A DNA stretch of 64,000 nucleotides from Nakamurella lactea DSM 19367 (GCF_000426645.1 NZ_AUFT01000001.1:62001-126000); one strand, 5' to 3'; counted from the first letter of the stretch, positions 1 to 8,745 are shown. Numbers and translations: made by a program. Notes: a model not told the origin generated them from the sequence alone.

Positions 1-1081
1 ACGTTCCGGGCGGCGCGCCCGATCCGGTCCGCCGGGGATCGGCTCCCGGCACGTCGACGGCAGTCTCGGCGTCCTGCCACAGGGCGAGCACGGCCCTGGC
101 CGTCGCCGTCGGCTGTTCCATCATCGACACGTGGCCGGTGTCGGCCAGGATCAGCAGCCTGCTGTCGCTGAAGGCGGCCGCCGTCGGCACCGCCAGCTTG
201 GCATCGACCAGCCGATCCTTGGCACCCCAGATCACCAGGGTCGGTACCGCGACGCGCGCGGCCGCCGCCCGGAACGACCACGGCCCCGGTCGCAGATAGC
301 TGCGCATCAGCGAACGCAGCGACTGCACCGTCGAGCTGTGCACCCACGGCAGGCCGTACCGCCAGCCGAGGTCGTCCGCCGCAATTCTCAGATCATCGTC
401 GGTGAGCACCGACGGATCGCCGTAACACAGCGCGGCCATCCCCTGCGCCCTGGCCAACGGGCCGACCGAGGCCAGCCGTCGGACCGCTGCCGGCATGGTT
501 CCGGGGGCCAGCAGCAGGGCGAGCCGCGGGTCGGCCCCGCGATCCTGGGTCAGCCGCAGGTCGGGGACCGCCGGGGAGATCAGCGACATCGTCGCGACCT
601 GCTCGGGATGGCGAGCGGCCAGGGCCGTGCAGACCATCCCGCCGAGCGAGTTTCCCACCAGGTGTACCGGCCGATCCGGGGCGAGCTGCCGCAGCAGCCC
701 ACTCAGCACCTCGGCGTCGTCGAGCAGCGAGTACCGCTCCCTCGGCGGCGGGTCACTGCGGCCGAAGCCAGGCAGGTCGAGGCTGAAGCCTCGGGTGTGT
801 CCGGCCAGCAAGGTGGCCAGTGAGTCGAAATTGGTCGACGACCCGGCAAGCCCGTGCACGTACAGGGTGACCGGTAGGGACTCGTCCACCGGTCCGCCGT
901 CGGCCGCCGGGATCTCCCGGACGTAGACCCCGCGATCGTCCACCGACAGAAATCGGCCGGCCGCCGGCGGAGCCGCGACCGGCGGCTCGACCGGCAACTG
1001 GTCCTGTGCTGCCCTGGCGTTCGAGGCGGCCACCAGGTAGCCGCGATCGGGAGCCGGCGGCATCGGCCAGGGGGTGCTCAC
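1..1081 (-). CDS. alpha/beta-fold hydrolase, C-terminus cut by window edge
   Basis: Predicted cytosolic alpha/beta hydrolase; the substrate cannot be read from sequence. Reading from a GTG at 1081 (an ATG at 1063 is an alternative start) the frame stays open to base 1, so the stop lies outside. Visible family marks are the oxyanion/strand motif VTLYVHGLAGSS, the nucleophile elbow GNSLGG with Ser near residue 145, the strand VPTLVIWGAKDRLV that normally carries the acid, and the late catalytic His in DTGHVSMMEQP near residue 317. About 360 residues are present, slightly long for the family because of a proline/alanine-rich N-terminus of some 50 residues. It is divergent from the EspC-like gene to its right, with about 190 bases between them that could hold both promoters. 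Family is certain, function unknown. Confidence 0.85.
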   Translation of the reverse strand, partial: MSTPWPMPPAPDRGYLVAASNARAAQDQLPVEPPVAAPPAAGRFLSVDDRGVYVREIPAADGGPVDESLPVTLYVHGLAGSSTNFDSLATLLAGHTRGFSLDLPGFGRSDPPPRERYSLLDDAEVLSGLLRQLAPDRPVHLVGNSLGGMVCTALAARHPEQVATMSLISPAVPDLRLTQDRGADPRLALLLAPGTMPAAVRRLASVGPLARAQGMAALCYGDPSVLTDDDLRIAADDLGWRYGLPWVHSSTVQSLRSLMRSYLRPGPWSFRAAAARVAVPTLVIWGAKDRLVDAKLAVPTAAAFSDSRLLILADTGHVSMMEQPTATARAVLALWQDAETAVDVPGADPRRTGSGAPPGT

Positions 1082-1273
1082 CCGTCCATGGTGCCAACCA
1101 CTGGCCGGCCGGTGCTGCCGAATCGGGGTGTCCGTGCACACAACCGGTGCTGTTCGCAGCCTGGGACTTGTCCACCCAGCTGGATCTGTCCACACCGGGA
1201 TCGCCGGTCGCGGCGGCGGCGATCCCGCTGCGCCACCATCGCAGAGGTACGGACCGGAACGGAGGACGGACTC

Positions 1274-1564
1274 ATGGACGTGGACACCACCGCAGTGCGG
1301 GCGATCGGTGCGGAGCTGGAGATGATCGCGCTGGGTTGGGCGGGCGCCACCATGGCCGGCGAACCGGTCGCCGGACTGCAGGGATCGTTCGGTACGAGTC
1401 CGCAGGGCACGGAACTGGCCGAGAGCCTGCGCACCTTCACCCGCAGAGCGCAATCCGCGCTGCGCGACCTCTCTACCCGGGTAGCGGCCGCCGGTCGGGC
1501 ATTCGGCGTCACGGCCGCCCGGTTCGAGTCCACCGAGGAGTCGCTGTCCAGGAGCCGCCGATGA
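1274..1564 (+). CDS. small helical EspC/WXG-like protein (type VII secretion target-like)
   Basis: A 96-residue, almost entirely helical protein without signal peptide or membrane segment. The pattern of an N-terminal helix (VDTTAVRAIGAELE), a central glycine-containing turn and a second long amphipathic helix ending in FESTEESLSRSRR resembles the EspC/DUF2580 group of ESX-linked proteins. The WxG motif itself is not present, so this is by shape and context only. The ATG at 1274 follows a purine-rich stretch (ggaggacgga). The stop overlaps the next start in an ATGATG arrangement, so translation is probably coupled to the DUF1023 hydrolase; pairing of an ESX-like helical protein with a DUF1023 hydrolase is common in Actinomycetota. 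No secretion machinery genes are seen in the window. Confidence 0.7.
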   Translation: MDVDTTAVRAIGAELEMIALGWAGATMAGEPVAGLQGSFGTSPQGTELAESLRTFTRRAQSALRDLSTRVAAAGRAFGVTAARFESTEESLSRSRR

Positions 1565-3099
1565 TGCCCGAACTGCACCCGCACCTGCGGAGCTGGACCG
1601 GTACCTACACCTCCCACCCCTATCCGCACGACACTGCCGTCACCATCGGCAATCTGCAGCCGGACCAACTGGCGGCCGCGGCCGGCATCCTGATCGGCCT
1701 GAGCCCGGTGCTGCACGACGGCTATTTCGACGTCGACCGGCAGGCGGCGCTGGCCGCCGCGGCCTGGTCGGCGCCCGAGCCGGTGTCCCATCTGCGGGCG
1801 CTCGCTACCGCCACCGAACGCGCGGCGGACACCATCGATCGGCTGCGGGATGCGCTGCTACCGGCGATCGACGTGTTCCGGCAGGCGCAGTCCGGCGCCG
1901 CCGCGGCCATCACCTGGGCCAACACTGCCACCGACTGGACGCAGAACTACGTCGCCACCGGTACCCCGGAAGCGAACCTGCGGATCTCGATCTGTCGGGC
2001 GCTGAAGCAGTCGCTGGACGGACTGCGTGCGCCGGTGGAATCGGCGATGGCCGACCTTGCCGGCGTCATCCACCTCGATCCCCAGGACGGCTTCGAGACG
2101 CTGCCGGTGGCCGGTGGGCTCGCACCCCCGCAGGCCCCGACCGCCACCGATCGGGTGGCACGGAACAACCTGGAGCAGCTCGGCGCCGACCTGGTATCCC
2201 CGGACCGACGGCTCCGCGCGTTCGCCGCCGGAGTGCTGGCCGGGGTACACCGGGCAGGCGGCGCCGACGGTGCCCGGTTGCTGATCTACGACCCCGCCGC
2301 CTTCGGCGGTCAGGGGCGGGCGGCGATCGCGGTGGGCGACCTGGCCGCGGCAGATCACCTGGCCGTTCTGACCCCCGGCATCGGCAACTCCCCCGACGAA
2401 ATGGGCGACACCGCCGTCACCGCCAGGAGCCTGATCGCCCAGGCGGAACGGGTCGCCCCCGGGGAGAGCACCGCCGTCGTGCTGTGGTTCGGGTACGACA
2501 TCCCGTTGTCCGACCGCACCGGGAGCCCCGCCGGCTGGCTGAACGACGCCTTCGCGGCCGCCGATGACGACGCCGCCCGCGCCGGGGCGGCGCTGCTGGC
2601 CGACGACACCAGGTGGATCGCGCGGCTGGCCGCGCCCGATGCCACGGTGACGATGATCGGCCACTCGATGGGCTCGACCACTACCTCGGAAGCGGCCCTC
2701 TCACCGCTCCCGGTGGACAACATCGTGCTCCTGGGGTCGCCCGGCGCCGGTCACGGTGTGACGACCGCCGACGACTACCAGGGCGTGACACGGGAGAACG
2801 TCTTCGTGTTGTCCCACCCGGCCGACCCCGTCACCCGGACCGAGACCGACATCGGCGCGGTACTGCTCGACGGTCCGCGTACCTCGTCACCGTTCGGTCC
2901 CGATCCGGCGGACTCGAGCTTCGGGGCGCAGGTGATCGACGCCCCGTCGACCGCGAACGCGCTGCAGATCGACGGCATGGGTCCGAACATCCTGGCCGAG
3001 CACAGCATCACCAACTACCTGACCGGTCCCGCCGGGACCGCGGTTGCCGCCGTGATCACCGGTCGAACCGGCCGGGTTCCACGCAAGCCGGGGCGGTGA
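1561..3099 (+). CDS. DUF1023-family alpha/beta hydrolase with helical N-terminal domain
   Basis: A 512-residue protein. Residues 1 to about 200 are helical and alanine-rich, like the partner domains of ESX-associated proteins. Residues about 215 to 500 form the DUF1023 alpha/beta hydrolase domain. Motifs seen are VLTPGIGNSPDEM, the nucleophile elbow GHSMGSTT with Ser369, VLLGSPGAGHGV, and a C-terminal AEHSITNYL whose His (about residue 481) fits the catalytic position. The start ATGATG at 1561 overlaps the upstream stop, with a ggag element 8 bases before it. The end overlaps the next gene at GTGA (3096-3099). The substrate is unknown; an acyl ester or amide at the envelope would be a guess. 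The three-gene run 1274-3773 is very likely one transcript. Confidence 0.82.
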   Translation: MMPELHPHLRSWTGTYTSHPYPHDTAVTIGNLQPDQLAAAAGILIGLSPVLHDGYFDVDRQAALAAAAWSAPEPVSHLRALATATERAADTIDRLRDALLPAIDVFRQAQSGAAAAITWANTATDWTQNYVATGTPEANLRISICRALKQSLDGLRAPVESAMADLAGVIHLDPQDGFETLPVAGGLAPPQAPTATDRVARNNLEQLGADLVSPDRRLRAFAAGVLAGVHRAGGADGARLLIYDPAAFGGQGRAAIAVGDLAAADHLAVLTPGIGNSPDEMGDTAVTARSLIAQAERVAPGESTAVVLWFGYDIPLSDRTGSPAGWLNDAFAAADDDAARAGAALLADDTRWIARLAAPDATVTMIGHSMGSTTTSEAALSPLPVDNIVLLGSPGAGHGVTTADDYQGVTRENVFVLSHPADPVTRTETDIGAVLLDGPRTSSPFGPDPADSSFGAQVIDAPSTANALQIDGMGPNILAEHSITNYLTGPAGTAVAAVITGRTGRVPRKPGR

Positions 3100-3773
3100 C
3101 ACGGCAGGATGAGTGGGTGGACGTACTCGATGAGGCCGCCGTTGCCGACTACTACCGGGAGGTCGCCGCGACGCTCGCCGCGCACCTGGCCGGACGGCGG
3201 ATCCACGCCGGCGGCTGGACCTCAGGTCAGCAGGCGATGCGGGATCAGCCGCATGGTCCCGCCGATATCGCCGCCGCTGTCGATGCCGGGGCCCGTTGGT
3301 TCGCCTGGGAGACGGCCGGCGACATCGGCAGTGTCCAACTCACCCCCGGTGACGGCGCCGACGTCGCTACCGCGGCCACCGCCGCGCTGGCGCTGATCGA
3401 ATCCATCCAGGCCGCCGGCGGGATCACCGTTCCGGCCACTGACGGTCAGGGCGGTCTGCTGGTATTCGTCACCGGTCCGGCCGATCTCGATCCGCTGCTG
3501 GCCGAACTCGCCGAACGCGCGCCCGAGATCGCCACCATCGACAGTGCCGGCTCCGACGGCCGGGTCTGGCTGTCCGTCGCCGCCGGCGGCTCGTTGGTTC
3601 CCGCGCCGTACAGCCTGGTCGATTCGGCCGACGGCACCGGGATGGTGCTGCCACTGTCTGCCGACGAGTTGGCCGCGGTCACCGCCGGGATGCCGTTGGA
3701 TCCGGCACCCGACGAGGTCGCCGGCCGGTTGGCGTCCCAGGGCGACCTGGCCGCTGCCCTGCTCGGTCACTGA
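3096..3773 (+). CDS. LigD polymerase-domain (AEP primase)-like protein lacking catalytic residues
   Basis: A 225-residue protein whose whole length follows the order of the LigD Pol domain (archaeo-eukaryotic primase fold): AVADYYREVAATLAAHLAGR at the N-terminus, then the metal-site region VQLTPGDGAD (residues 80-89), then GLLVFVTGPADLDPL, and finally APYSLVDSADGTGMVLPLSA matching the APYSLRA...VSTPL stretch of LigD. In active enzymes the metal motif is FDLDPGEG; here the two aspartates are Gln81 and Thr83. The later catalytic DYxRNxR-type stretch reads WLSVAAGGS. I infer a non-catalytic homologue, perhaps binding nucleic acid or a partner. It starts at the GTG overlapping the DUF1023 stop; GTG 3117 is an alternative. 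No ligase or Ku gene is adjacent. Confidence 0.7.
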   Translation: MTRQDEWVDVLDEAAVADYYREVAATLAAHLAGRRIHAGGWTSGQQAMRDQPHGPADIAAAVDAGARWFAWETAGDIGSVQLTPGDGADVATAATAALALIESIQAAGGITVPATDGQGGLLVFVTGPADLDPLLAELAERAPEIATIDSAGSDGRVWLSVAAGGSLVPAPYSLVDSADGTGMVLPLSADELAAVTAGMPLDPAPDEVAGRLASQGDLAAALLGH

Positions 3774-3900
3774 CCCGCGGCTGCGCCGACACCCGGCACA
3801 ACGCTGCGGGCCGGCGCTACGGGTGCACGCGGTGCCCACACCGACGTGTTGACACGGAGCATTCGGGCGGCCGGTGACACGCCCCGGCCCGAACGCCACG

Positions 3901-3906
3901 TAGGGT
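3901..3906 (+). promoter_or_regulatory. possible -10 element (TAGGGT) upstream of the FasR-like gene
   Basis: TAGGGT matches the TANNNT pattern typical of actinobacterial -10 boxes and lies about 50 bases before the preferred start. No convincing -35 box sits at the right distance; a TTGACA at 3848-3853 is too far away for this -10. Pattern match only. Confidence 0.3.
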
Positions 3907-3955
3907 CGGACGCTGAGATGCCCGAGTCCGGCCGGTGGAAGGGATGGTGCCCGCG

Positions 3956-4564
3956 ATGGCGAATCCGGGGCGGGGCGGTCGGCTCTCCCGCGACGACCGA
4001 CGTGCTCAGCTGCTGGCAGCGGCGCGTTCGGTGTTCGTCGAACAGGGCTATCACGCCGCCGCCATGGACGACATCGCCGAGCGGGCCGGCGTCAGCAAAC
4101 CGGTTCTTTACCAACACTTTCCATCGAAACTCGAGCTGTACCAGGCGCTGCTGGACGAGTCCGCGAACGACATGGTGGCCAGGGTACGGGCGGCCTTGGC
4201 GGCGACCGAGGACAACCACGACCGGGTGCACCGCACCATCGAGGCGTACTACGAATTCGTGGCCGGCGACGATCAGGCGTACCGGCTGATCTTCGAGTCC
4301 GATCTGCGCGGGCAGCCGGACGTACAGGCCGCCGTCGACCGGGCCATCGACGGTTGTCTGGACGCGCTCACGGAGACCATCACCCAGGACACCGGCGTGG
4401 ACAGCACCCACAGCCGGCTGCTGGCATCGGCACTGGTCGGTCTGTCCCAGGTAAGTGCGCGGTACTGGCTGTCGCAGGGCGCCCAGATTCCGCGGGCCGC
4501 GGCCGTCGATCTGTTGTCGACGCTGGCCTGGCGGGGAATCTCCGGGTTCCCCCGTCAGAGCTAG
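3956..4564 (+). CDS. fasR: TetR-family regulator, orthologue of mycobacterial FasR (Rv3208)
   Basis: A one-component transcription factor of about 202 residues. The N-terminal helix-turn-helix is clear (YHAAAMDDIAERAGVSKPVLYQHF), and the C-terminal ligand domain carries the stretch AYRLIFESDL and LVGLSQVSARYW typical of the Rv3208 group. In M. tuberculosis Rv3208 (FasR) activates fas-acpS and responds to long-chain acyl-CoA; that role here is inferred from orthology. Upstream in-frame starts exist at GTG 3935 and ATG 3944; the purine run ggaaggg at 3937-3943 best serves ATG 3956. The gene ends convergently with the DUF3107 gene, sharing the bases CTAG. The Rv3208/Rv3208A adjacency is the same in mycobacteria, which supports the assignment. 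Confidence 0.85.
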   Translation: MANPGRGGRLSRDDRRAQLLAAARSVFVEQGYHAAAMDDIAERAGVSKPVLYQHFPSKLELYQALLDESANDMVARVRAALAATEDNHDRVHRTIEAYYEFVAGDDQAYRLIFESDLRGQPDVQAAVDRAIDGCLDALTETITQDTGVDSTHSRLLASALVGLSQVSARYWLSQGAQIPRAAAVDLLSTLAWRGISGFPRQS

Positions 4565-4785
4565 GAGCCGAACCCGACCCGACGGCTGTCCGACTGACCG
4601 ATCTCGACGTAGGCGATCTTGGCTGTCGGGATCATCAGCCGCTTGCCCTTCTCGTCGATGAGCACCAGGGTGCCGTCGGCATCCTTCAACGCCTCGGTCA
4701 CCTGCGCCTCGATCTCCTCGGGCTCGGACGCCGACGTGACCAACAACTCGCGGCCACTGTCCGCAACACCGATCTTGACCTCCAC
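4561..4785 (-). CDS. DUF3107 family protein (TB9.4/Rv3208A homologue)
   Basis: A 74-residue acidic protein beginning VEVKIGVADSGRELLVTSAS and containing LIDEKGKRLMIPTAKIAYVE, both characteristic of DUF3107. GTG at 4785 is chosen over longer in-frame starts because gaagggg lies about six bases upstream on the minus strand and because family members begin at this VEVKIGV motif. No catalytic motif is evident and its biochemical role is unknown. It is convergent with, and overlaps by four bases, the FasR-like regulator, as in mycobacteria. Confidence 0.88.
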   Translation of the reverse strand: MEVKIGVADSGRELLVTSASEPEEIEAQVTEALKDADGTLVLIDEKGKRLMIPTAKIAYVEIGQSDSRRVGFGS

Positions 4786-4919
4786 GCGAACCCCTTCACT
4801 TCTCATCAGACGAATCTTCCGTCGGCCGCTACCGCCAGCCACTTCACCAGGCTAGTCCAGCCGTCGACGTCACCGCCCCGGGCTTCACCGACGGCGAAAT
4901 GCAGCCGGCCCGCGGCAGC

Positions 4920-5579
4920 TCAGAACAACCGCCCGCTGGGGTCGTCAACCCCGCGCATCACGTCGTAGTCCAGCACCACGCAGCGGATCCCGCGATCCTC
5001 GGCGAGGGTTCTGGCCTGTGGCTTGATCTGTTGCGCAGCAAAGACTCCGGCCACCGGGGCAAGCAGCGGATCACGACCGAGCAGCTCCAGATACCTGGTC
5101 AACTGCTCGACGCCGTCGATCTCCCCGCGCCGCTTGATCTCTACCGCGACCACCGCGCCCGCGGCATCGCGGACCAGCAGGTCGACGGGCCCGATCGGGG
5201 TCGGATGCTCGCGCCGGATCAGCGTGTAGCCATCTCCGAGCACCTCGACCTGTTCGGCCAGCAGCTTCTGCAGGTGCGCCTCGACGCCGTCCTTCACCAG
5301 GCCGGGATCGGCGCCCAGCTCGTGACTGCTGTCGTGCAGGATCTCCTCGATCGTGATGATCAGCTTCTCCCCCGCCTTGTTCTCCACCTCCCACCGATCA
5401 TCGGTGGCGGTCAGCCGGCAGGGCGGACTCATCCAGTTCAATGGCTTGTAGGCCCGGTCGTCGGCATGCACCGACACCGAACCGTCGGCCTTGACCAACA
5501 ACAACCGGGGCGCCATCGGCAGATGAGCGGTCAACCGACCGACGTAGTCCACCGAGCACCGAGCCACTACGAGACGCAC
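4920..5579 (-). CDS. nucS: NucS/EndoMS mismatch-specific endonuclease
   Basis: Cuts both strands at mismatched base pairs and provides the non-canonical mismatch repair of Actinomycetota, which lack MutS/MutL. The 219-residue protein has the N-terminal DNA-binding half ([20 protein letters not shown]) and the C-terminal RecB-like nuclease half. The metal-binding residues are visible in GPVDLLVRD (Asp133) and [10 protein letters not shown] (Glu147, Lys149), followed by [12 protein letters not shown]. The C-terminus ends in SGRLF, the short tail that contacts the beta sliding clamp in this family. Length and motifs match functional members. In M. tuberculosis nucS (Rv1321) also lies near murA and the atp operon, so the location is conserved. 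Confidence 0.95.
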   Translation of the reverse strand: MRLVVARCSVDYVGRLTAHLPMAPRLLLVKADGSVSVHADDRAYKPLNWMSPPCRLTATDDRWEVENKAGEKLIITIEEILHDSSHELGADPGLVKDGVEAHLQKLLAEQVEVLGDGYTLIRREHPTPIGPVDLLVRDAAGAVVAVEIKRRGEIDGVEQLTRYLELLGRDPLLAPVAGVFAAQQIKPQARTLAEDRGIRCVVLDYDVMRGVDDPSGRLF

Positions 5580-5620
5580 CGCGTCACCCTATCGGTCCGT
5601 CCGGCCGGGCCGACGCACCG

Positions 5621-6391
5621 TCAGTCCGGCCATTCGGGTTGGCGCTTCTCCAGGAAGGCAGCCATCCCCTCCCTGGCCCCGGCGGTCTGCGCCGCCGCGG
5701 CCATCGCCTCGGCGGCAATTCGATAGGCATCGTCCTCGGGCCGGTCGAGTTGGGCGTACAGCACCCGTTTTCCCCAGGCCCTGGACGTGGCGCTGCCCCT
5801 GGTCGCCCGCCCGAGCAGCTCGTCCACCGCGTCATCCAGCTCCGCCAGTGGCACCACCCGATTCACCAGACCCCACGCCAGTGCGGTGTCGGCATCGATC
5901 ACGTCGCCGGTCAAGGCCATCTCCATCAGCCGCTTACGACCGATGCTCCTGGCCACCGGCACCGACGGCGTGTGGCAGAACCAGCCGCCCTTGCCCCCCG
6001 GCAGCGCGAAGCCGGCGGTGTCGGCCGCGACGGCCAGATCGGCCGAGGCCACCAACTGGCAACCGGCCGCCGTTGCCAGCGCCTGCACCCTGGCGATCAC
6101 CACCTGTGGCATCGAGTGCATCCGCACCATGACGCTCTCGCACAGGGCCAGCAGTTCCCGCACCCCCACCGCGTCGCGGGCCGCCACATCGGCGAAGTCG
6201 TGTCCGGCCGAGAACGCCGGCCCCTCGGCGGCCAGCACCACGCCGGTGGCCGGCGTCGCCGCCACCTGGTCAAGGGCGGCCAGCAGTTCCCGCAACATGA
6301 TCTCGGACAAGGCGTTGCGGCGCTTCGGGTTCGCCAGGGTGATTCGCGCGGTCGGGCCGTCGGTCGCCAGCCGCAGGAGTTCGTCGGTCAT
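5621..6391 (-). CDS. enoyl-CoA hydratase/isomerase (crotonase) family protein
   Basis: A 256-residue crotonase-fold protein likely acting on an acyl-CoA. The N-terminal strand pair ARITLANPKRRNALS, the first oxyanion segment EGPAFSAGHDFADV and the second segment VQALATAAGCQLVASADLAV are present. The usual catalytic glutamates of hydratases are not obvious (GCQLVASADLA is followed by FALPGGKGGWFCHTPSVPV), a pattern seen in the ECHDC3-like subgroup. Annotated substrates should therefore be treated with caution. ATG 6391 gives the TDELLRL start; a longer in-frame start at 6442 would overlap the upstream amylase. It lies 26 bases after the amylase stop on the same strand and may be co-transcribed with it. 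Confidence 0.88.
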   Translation of the reverse strand: MTDELLRLATDGPTARITLANPKRRNALSEIMLRELLAALDQVAATPATGVVLAAEGPAFSAGHDFADVAARDAVGVRELLALCESVMVRMHSMPQVVIARVQALATAAGCQLVASADLAVAADTAGFALPGGKGGWFCHTPSVPVARSIGRKRLMEMALTGDVIDADTALAWGLVNRVVPLAELDDAVDELLGRATRGSATSRAWGKRVLYAQLDRPEDDAYRIAAEAMAAAAQTAGAREGMAAFLEKRQPEWPD

Positions 6392-6417
6392 GCAGCCGAG
6401 GGTAGGCGGTGCGGTCG

Positions 6418-7749
6418 TCAGGCCGGGGCCAGTACGGCCCACCCGTTTTCGGGCAGCGTCAATTCGGTCCCCGGGCCGCCGCGGATCTCACCGCTGCCGG
6501 CGATCAGCCGCAGGCCGGCCGGGACCGGTACCGCCGCCGGCGCCGCCGCGATGTTCAGTGCCACCACCAGTTCGGTGCTGCTCGCCGCCGGATCGCCGCT
6601 GCGGTAGACCAGTTGCTCGTTCGCGGTGTGCAGGATCTCCGGTCGCGCGCGATGCAGCCAGCGGTGACGGCGGCGCAGGCCGAGCAACTCCTGGTGCAGC
6701 CGGAAGTTCGGCTCACCCAACGGCGACAGCTCGGCCGGGGAATCCGGGAACGCCGGACGCACCTCGTCGTCGCCGCCGACCCGCTCGTACTTGACGCCGC
6801 GGAACGACTGTTCGTCGCCCGCGTAGATGCTGGGGGTGCCGCCGAGGGTGGCCAGCACCACGACGGTATGCGCCAGGTGGGCAGGCTCCGCCAACCGACT
6901 GGCCAGCCTCGTCACGTCGTGGTTGCCGACGAACGTCTGCGGCACAAAGGATTCCAGGAATTCTGCATGCCGCTGCACGGCCCAGGCCAGCTCGAACAGG
7001 TTGGCGTCGTTGATCGAACTCCAGATCGCCTTCCACAGCTCGTACTGGGTCACCGAGTCCAGGCCGGACTCGGCCACGTAGCCGGCGTAGTCGCCGTGGA
7101 TCATCTCGCCGAACAGGTAAGCGTCCGGGAAGTCGGCGCGCACGGCCCCGATCACCCCTCGCCAGAACCGCGCCGGGACTGCGTACGCGGCGTCCAACCG
7201 CCAGCCGTCCGCGCCGCGGGCCAGCCAGTACGTCATCACCTCGGTGACCAGCTTCGCCACCGCCGGTGACGAATGATCCAGGGTGACCAAACCCTGGTGC
7301 CCCTCGAAGGTGGCGAACCCGCGGTCCGCGCCGCTGCCATCGGCGACGAACCAGTCGGCGTGCGGCGCACCGGCGCCACGCGCGAGCACCTCGGCGAACG
7401 CCGGATGCCCACGCCCGACGTGATTGAACACCCCGTCCAGCACCACCCGTAGCCCGCGGCGACGGCACTGCCCGACCAACTCGTCGAAATCGGCGTCGTC
7501 GCCGAGTCGCGGGTCGATCCGGAAGTGATCGACGGTGTCGTAGCCGTGGGTCTGCGCGGCGAAGATCGGGCCGAGCAGCAGCCCGGAGGCGCCGAGCTCG
7601 ACGGCATAGTCCAACCAGTCGACGATCCGCGGCAGCCGGTGGGTTGGCCGCTGGTCTGCCGGCACCGGCCGATCCGGGCGGATCTCGGCACCGACGAATC
7701 CCAACGGGTAGAGCTGCCAGAAGATCGCATCGTCCACCCAGCCCGTCAT
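6418..7749 (-). CDS. GH13 alpha-amylase family glycoside hydrolase
   Basis: A 443-residue glycosidase acting on alpha-glucans or short maltooligosaccharides. The barrel motifs are ordered as in GH13: LVVLDGVFNH-type region (RVVLDGVFNHVG), DGWRLDAAYA with the nucleophile Asp186, YLFGEMIHGDY with the acid/base Glu215, and TFVGNHDVTR with Asp278. A C-terminal beta-sandwich follows (ELVVALNIAA to the end). No signal peptide is seen, so it is probably cytosolic and linked to glycogen or trehalose turnover rather than secreted starch digestion. It is divergent from the sucrase/ferredoxin-like gene with 75 bases between. Exact specificity cannot be judged. Confidence 0.92.
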   Translation of the reverse strand: MTGWVDDAIFWQLYPLGFVGAEIRPDRPVPADQRPTHRLPRIVDWLDYAVELGASGLLLGPIFAAQTHGYDTVDHFRIDPRLGDDADFDELVGQCRRRGLRVVLDGVFNHVGRGHPAFAEVLARGAGAPHADWFVADGSGADRGFATFEGHQGLVTLDHSSPAVAKLVTEVMTYWLARGADGWRLDAAYAVPARFWRGVIGAVRADFPDAYLFGEMIHGDYAGYVAESGLDSVTQYELWKAIWSSINDANLFELAWAVQRHAEFLESFVPQTFVGNHDVTRLASRLAEPAHLAHTVVVLATLGGTPSIYAGDEQSFRGVKYERVGGDDEVRPAFPDSPAELSPLGEPNFRLHQELLGLRRRHRWLHRARPEILHTANEQLVYRSGDPAASSTELVVALNIAAAPAAVPVPAGLRLIAGSGEIRGGPGTELTLPENGWAVLAPA

Positions 7750-7824
7750 CCTCGGGAGCCTACCGACGGACCGGGACGGGGGCCCGGTCCGTCAGGCCCC
7801 CGGTCGGCCGGGCAGGATGGGCTG

Positions 7825-8745
7825 GTGCCAGACGACTCGCAGGGCCGGGAACGGCCCACAGCCGCCGGTACTGCCACCGCGCCGGCGGAGCTCCGCTGCT
7901 CCCAGGCGAGCCGCGCCCTGGCGAACGACCCGGCCGGCTCCAGCAGCGACTTCGACTCGTTCCTGCTGCTCACCGAGCCCGGCTCGTGGAGTCGCACGGC
8001 GGCCGACGACGCGGCCGATGCCCAACTCGATCCCGCGGCAGCCGCATGGGTTCGCAACAACCGCGACGGGCTGCGGCCGTTCGCAATTCGGCCGGTTGAG
8101 GGGCGGCGGACCGCCGACCGCGACCGTTTCCTGGCCGGCCGGGTCGGTGACGGCGACGACCTGCGCTGCTTCACGGCGCCGCCATCGGTGCCGGAGTTGA
8201 CCGCACTCACCCTCGGCCGTCCGGTCGGCGATCCGGTCGAGGGGCCGTTGGTCGGGATCTGCACGAACGGCAGCCGGGACCGGTGCTGCGCGATCGCCGG
8301 CCGGCCGATCGCCCAACAGGCACTGGCCATCCTCGGCGGGCAGCAGGTCGTCGAGATCAGCCACCTCGGCGGACATCGGTTCGCCGGCACCATGGTCGTG
8401 CTGCCCTGGGGATACTCCTACGGGTTCCTGGACCCCGACAGCGCGGTCGCGGTCCTGCAGGACGTCGCCGACGGGCTGGTGCACCCCACTCACCTGCGCG
8501 GCCGGGCCACCCTGTCCCCGGCGGCCCAGGCCGCGGAGATCCATTGGCGACGCGAGCTGGGTGCGGCGCCGCCGGATGCGGTCTCCGTCATCGGCGAACG
8601 GGCCGAGGATGACGTCACCGTCGTGTCCGGCACCGTCGACGGTCGACCGGAGAGCCTGCGGATGCGCTACCGGGATGGCGCCAAGGTGACGCAGACCGCT
8701 TGCGGCGGAAAACCTTTCGGCACCGGTACCTGGCTCGCCGGGTAA
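7825..8745 (+). CDS. sucrase/ferredoxin-like (thioredoxin-fold [2Fe-2S]) protein
   Basis: A 306-residue protein of the sucrase/ferredoxin-like family. The C-terminal half has the thioredoxin-like ferredoxin region with the cysteines in GICTNGSRDRCCAIAG and the following SHLGGHRFAGTMVVLPWG stretch that is highly conserved in the family; a further Cys lies in the N-terminal ELRCSQASRA. These Cys and His residues probably hold a [2Fe-2S] cluster. The physiological role is not established. GTG at 7825 is chosen because an AGGA element lies seven bases upstream and the first conserved residues follow soon after. The end is convergent with murA, with 26 bases between. Confidence 0.85.
   Translation: MPDDSQGRERPTAAGTATAPAELRCSQASRALANDPAGSSSDFDSFLLLTEPGSWSRTAADDAADAQLDPAAAAWVRNNRDGLRPFAIRPVEGRRTADRDRFLAGRVGDGDDLRCFTAPPSVPELTALTLGRPVGDPVEGPLVGICTNGSRDRCCAIAGRPIAQQALAILGGQQVVEISHLGGHRFAGTMVVLPWGYSYGFLDPDSAVAVLQDVADGLVHPTHLRGRATLSPAAQAAEIHWRRELGAAPPDAVSVIGERAEDDVTVVSGTVDGRPESLRMRYRDGAKVTQTACGGKPFGTGTWLAG

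Noticed and set aside
5621-6391. Specific naming of the crotonase as echA-type hydratase of beta-oxidation
   Set aside because: The typical catalytic glutamates were not located, so only the superfamily is assigned.
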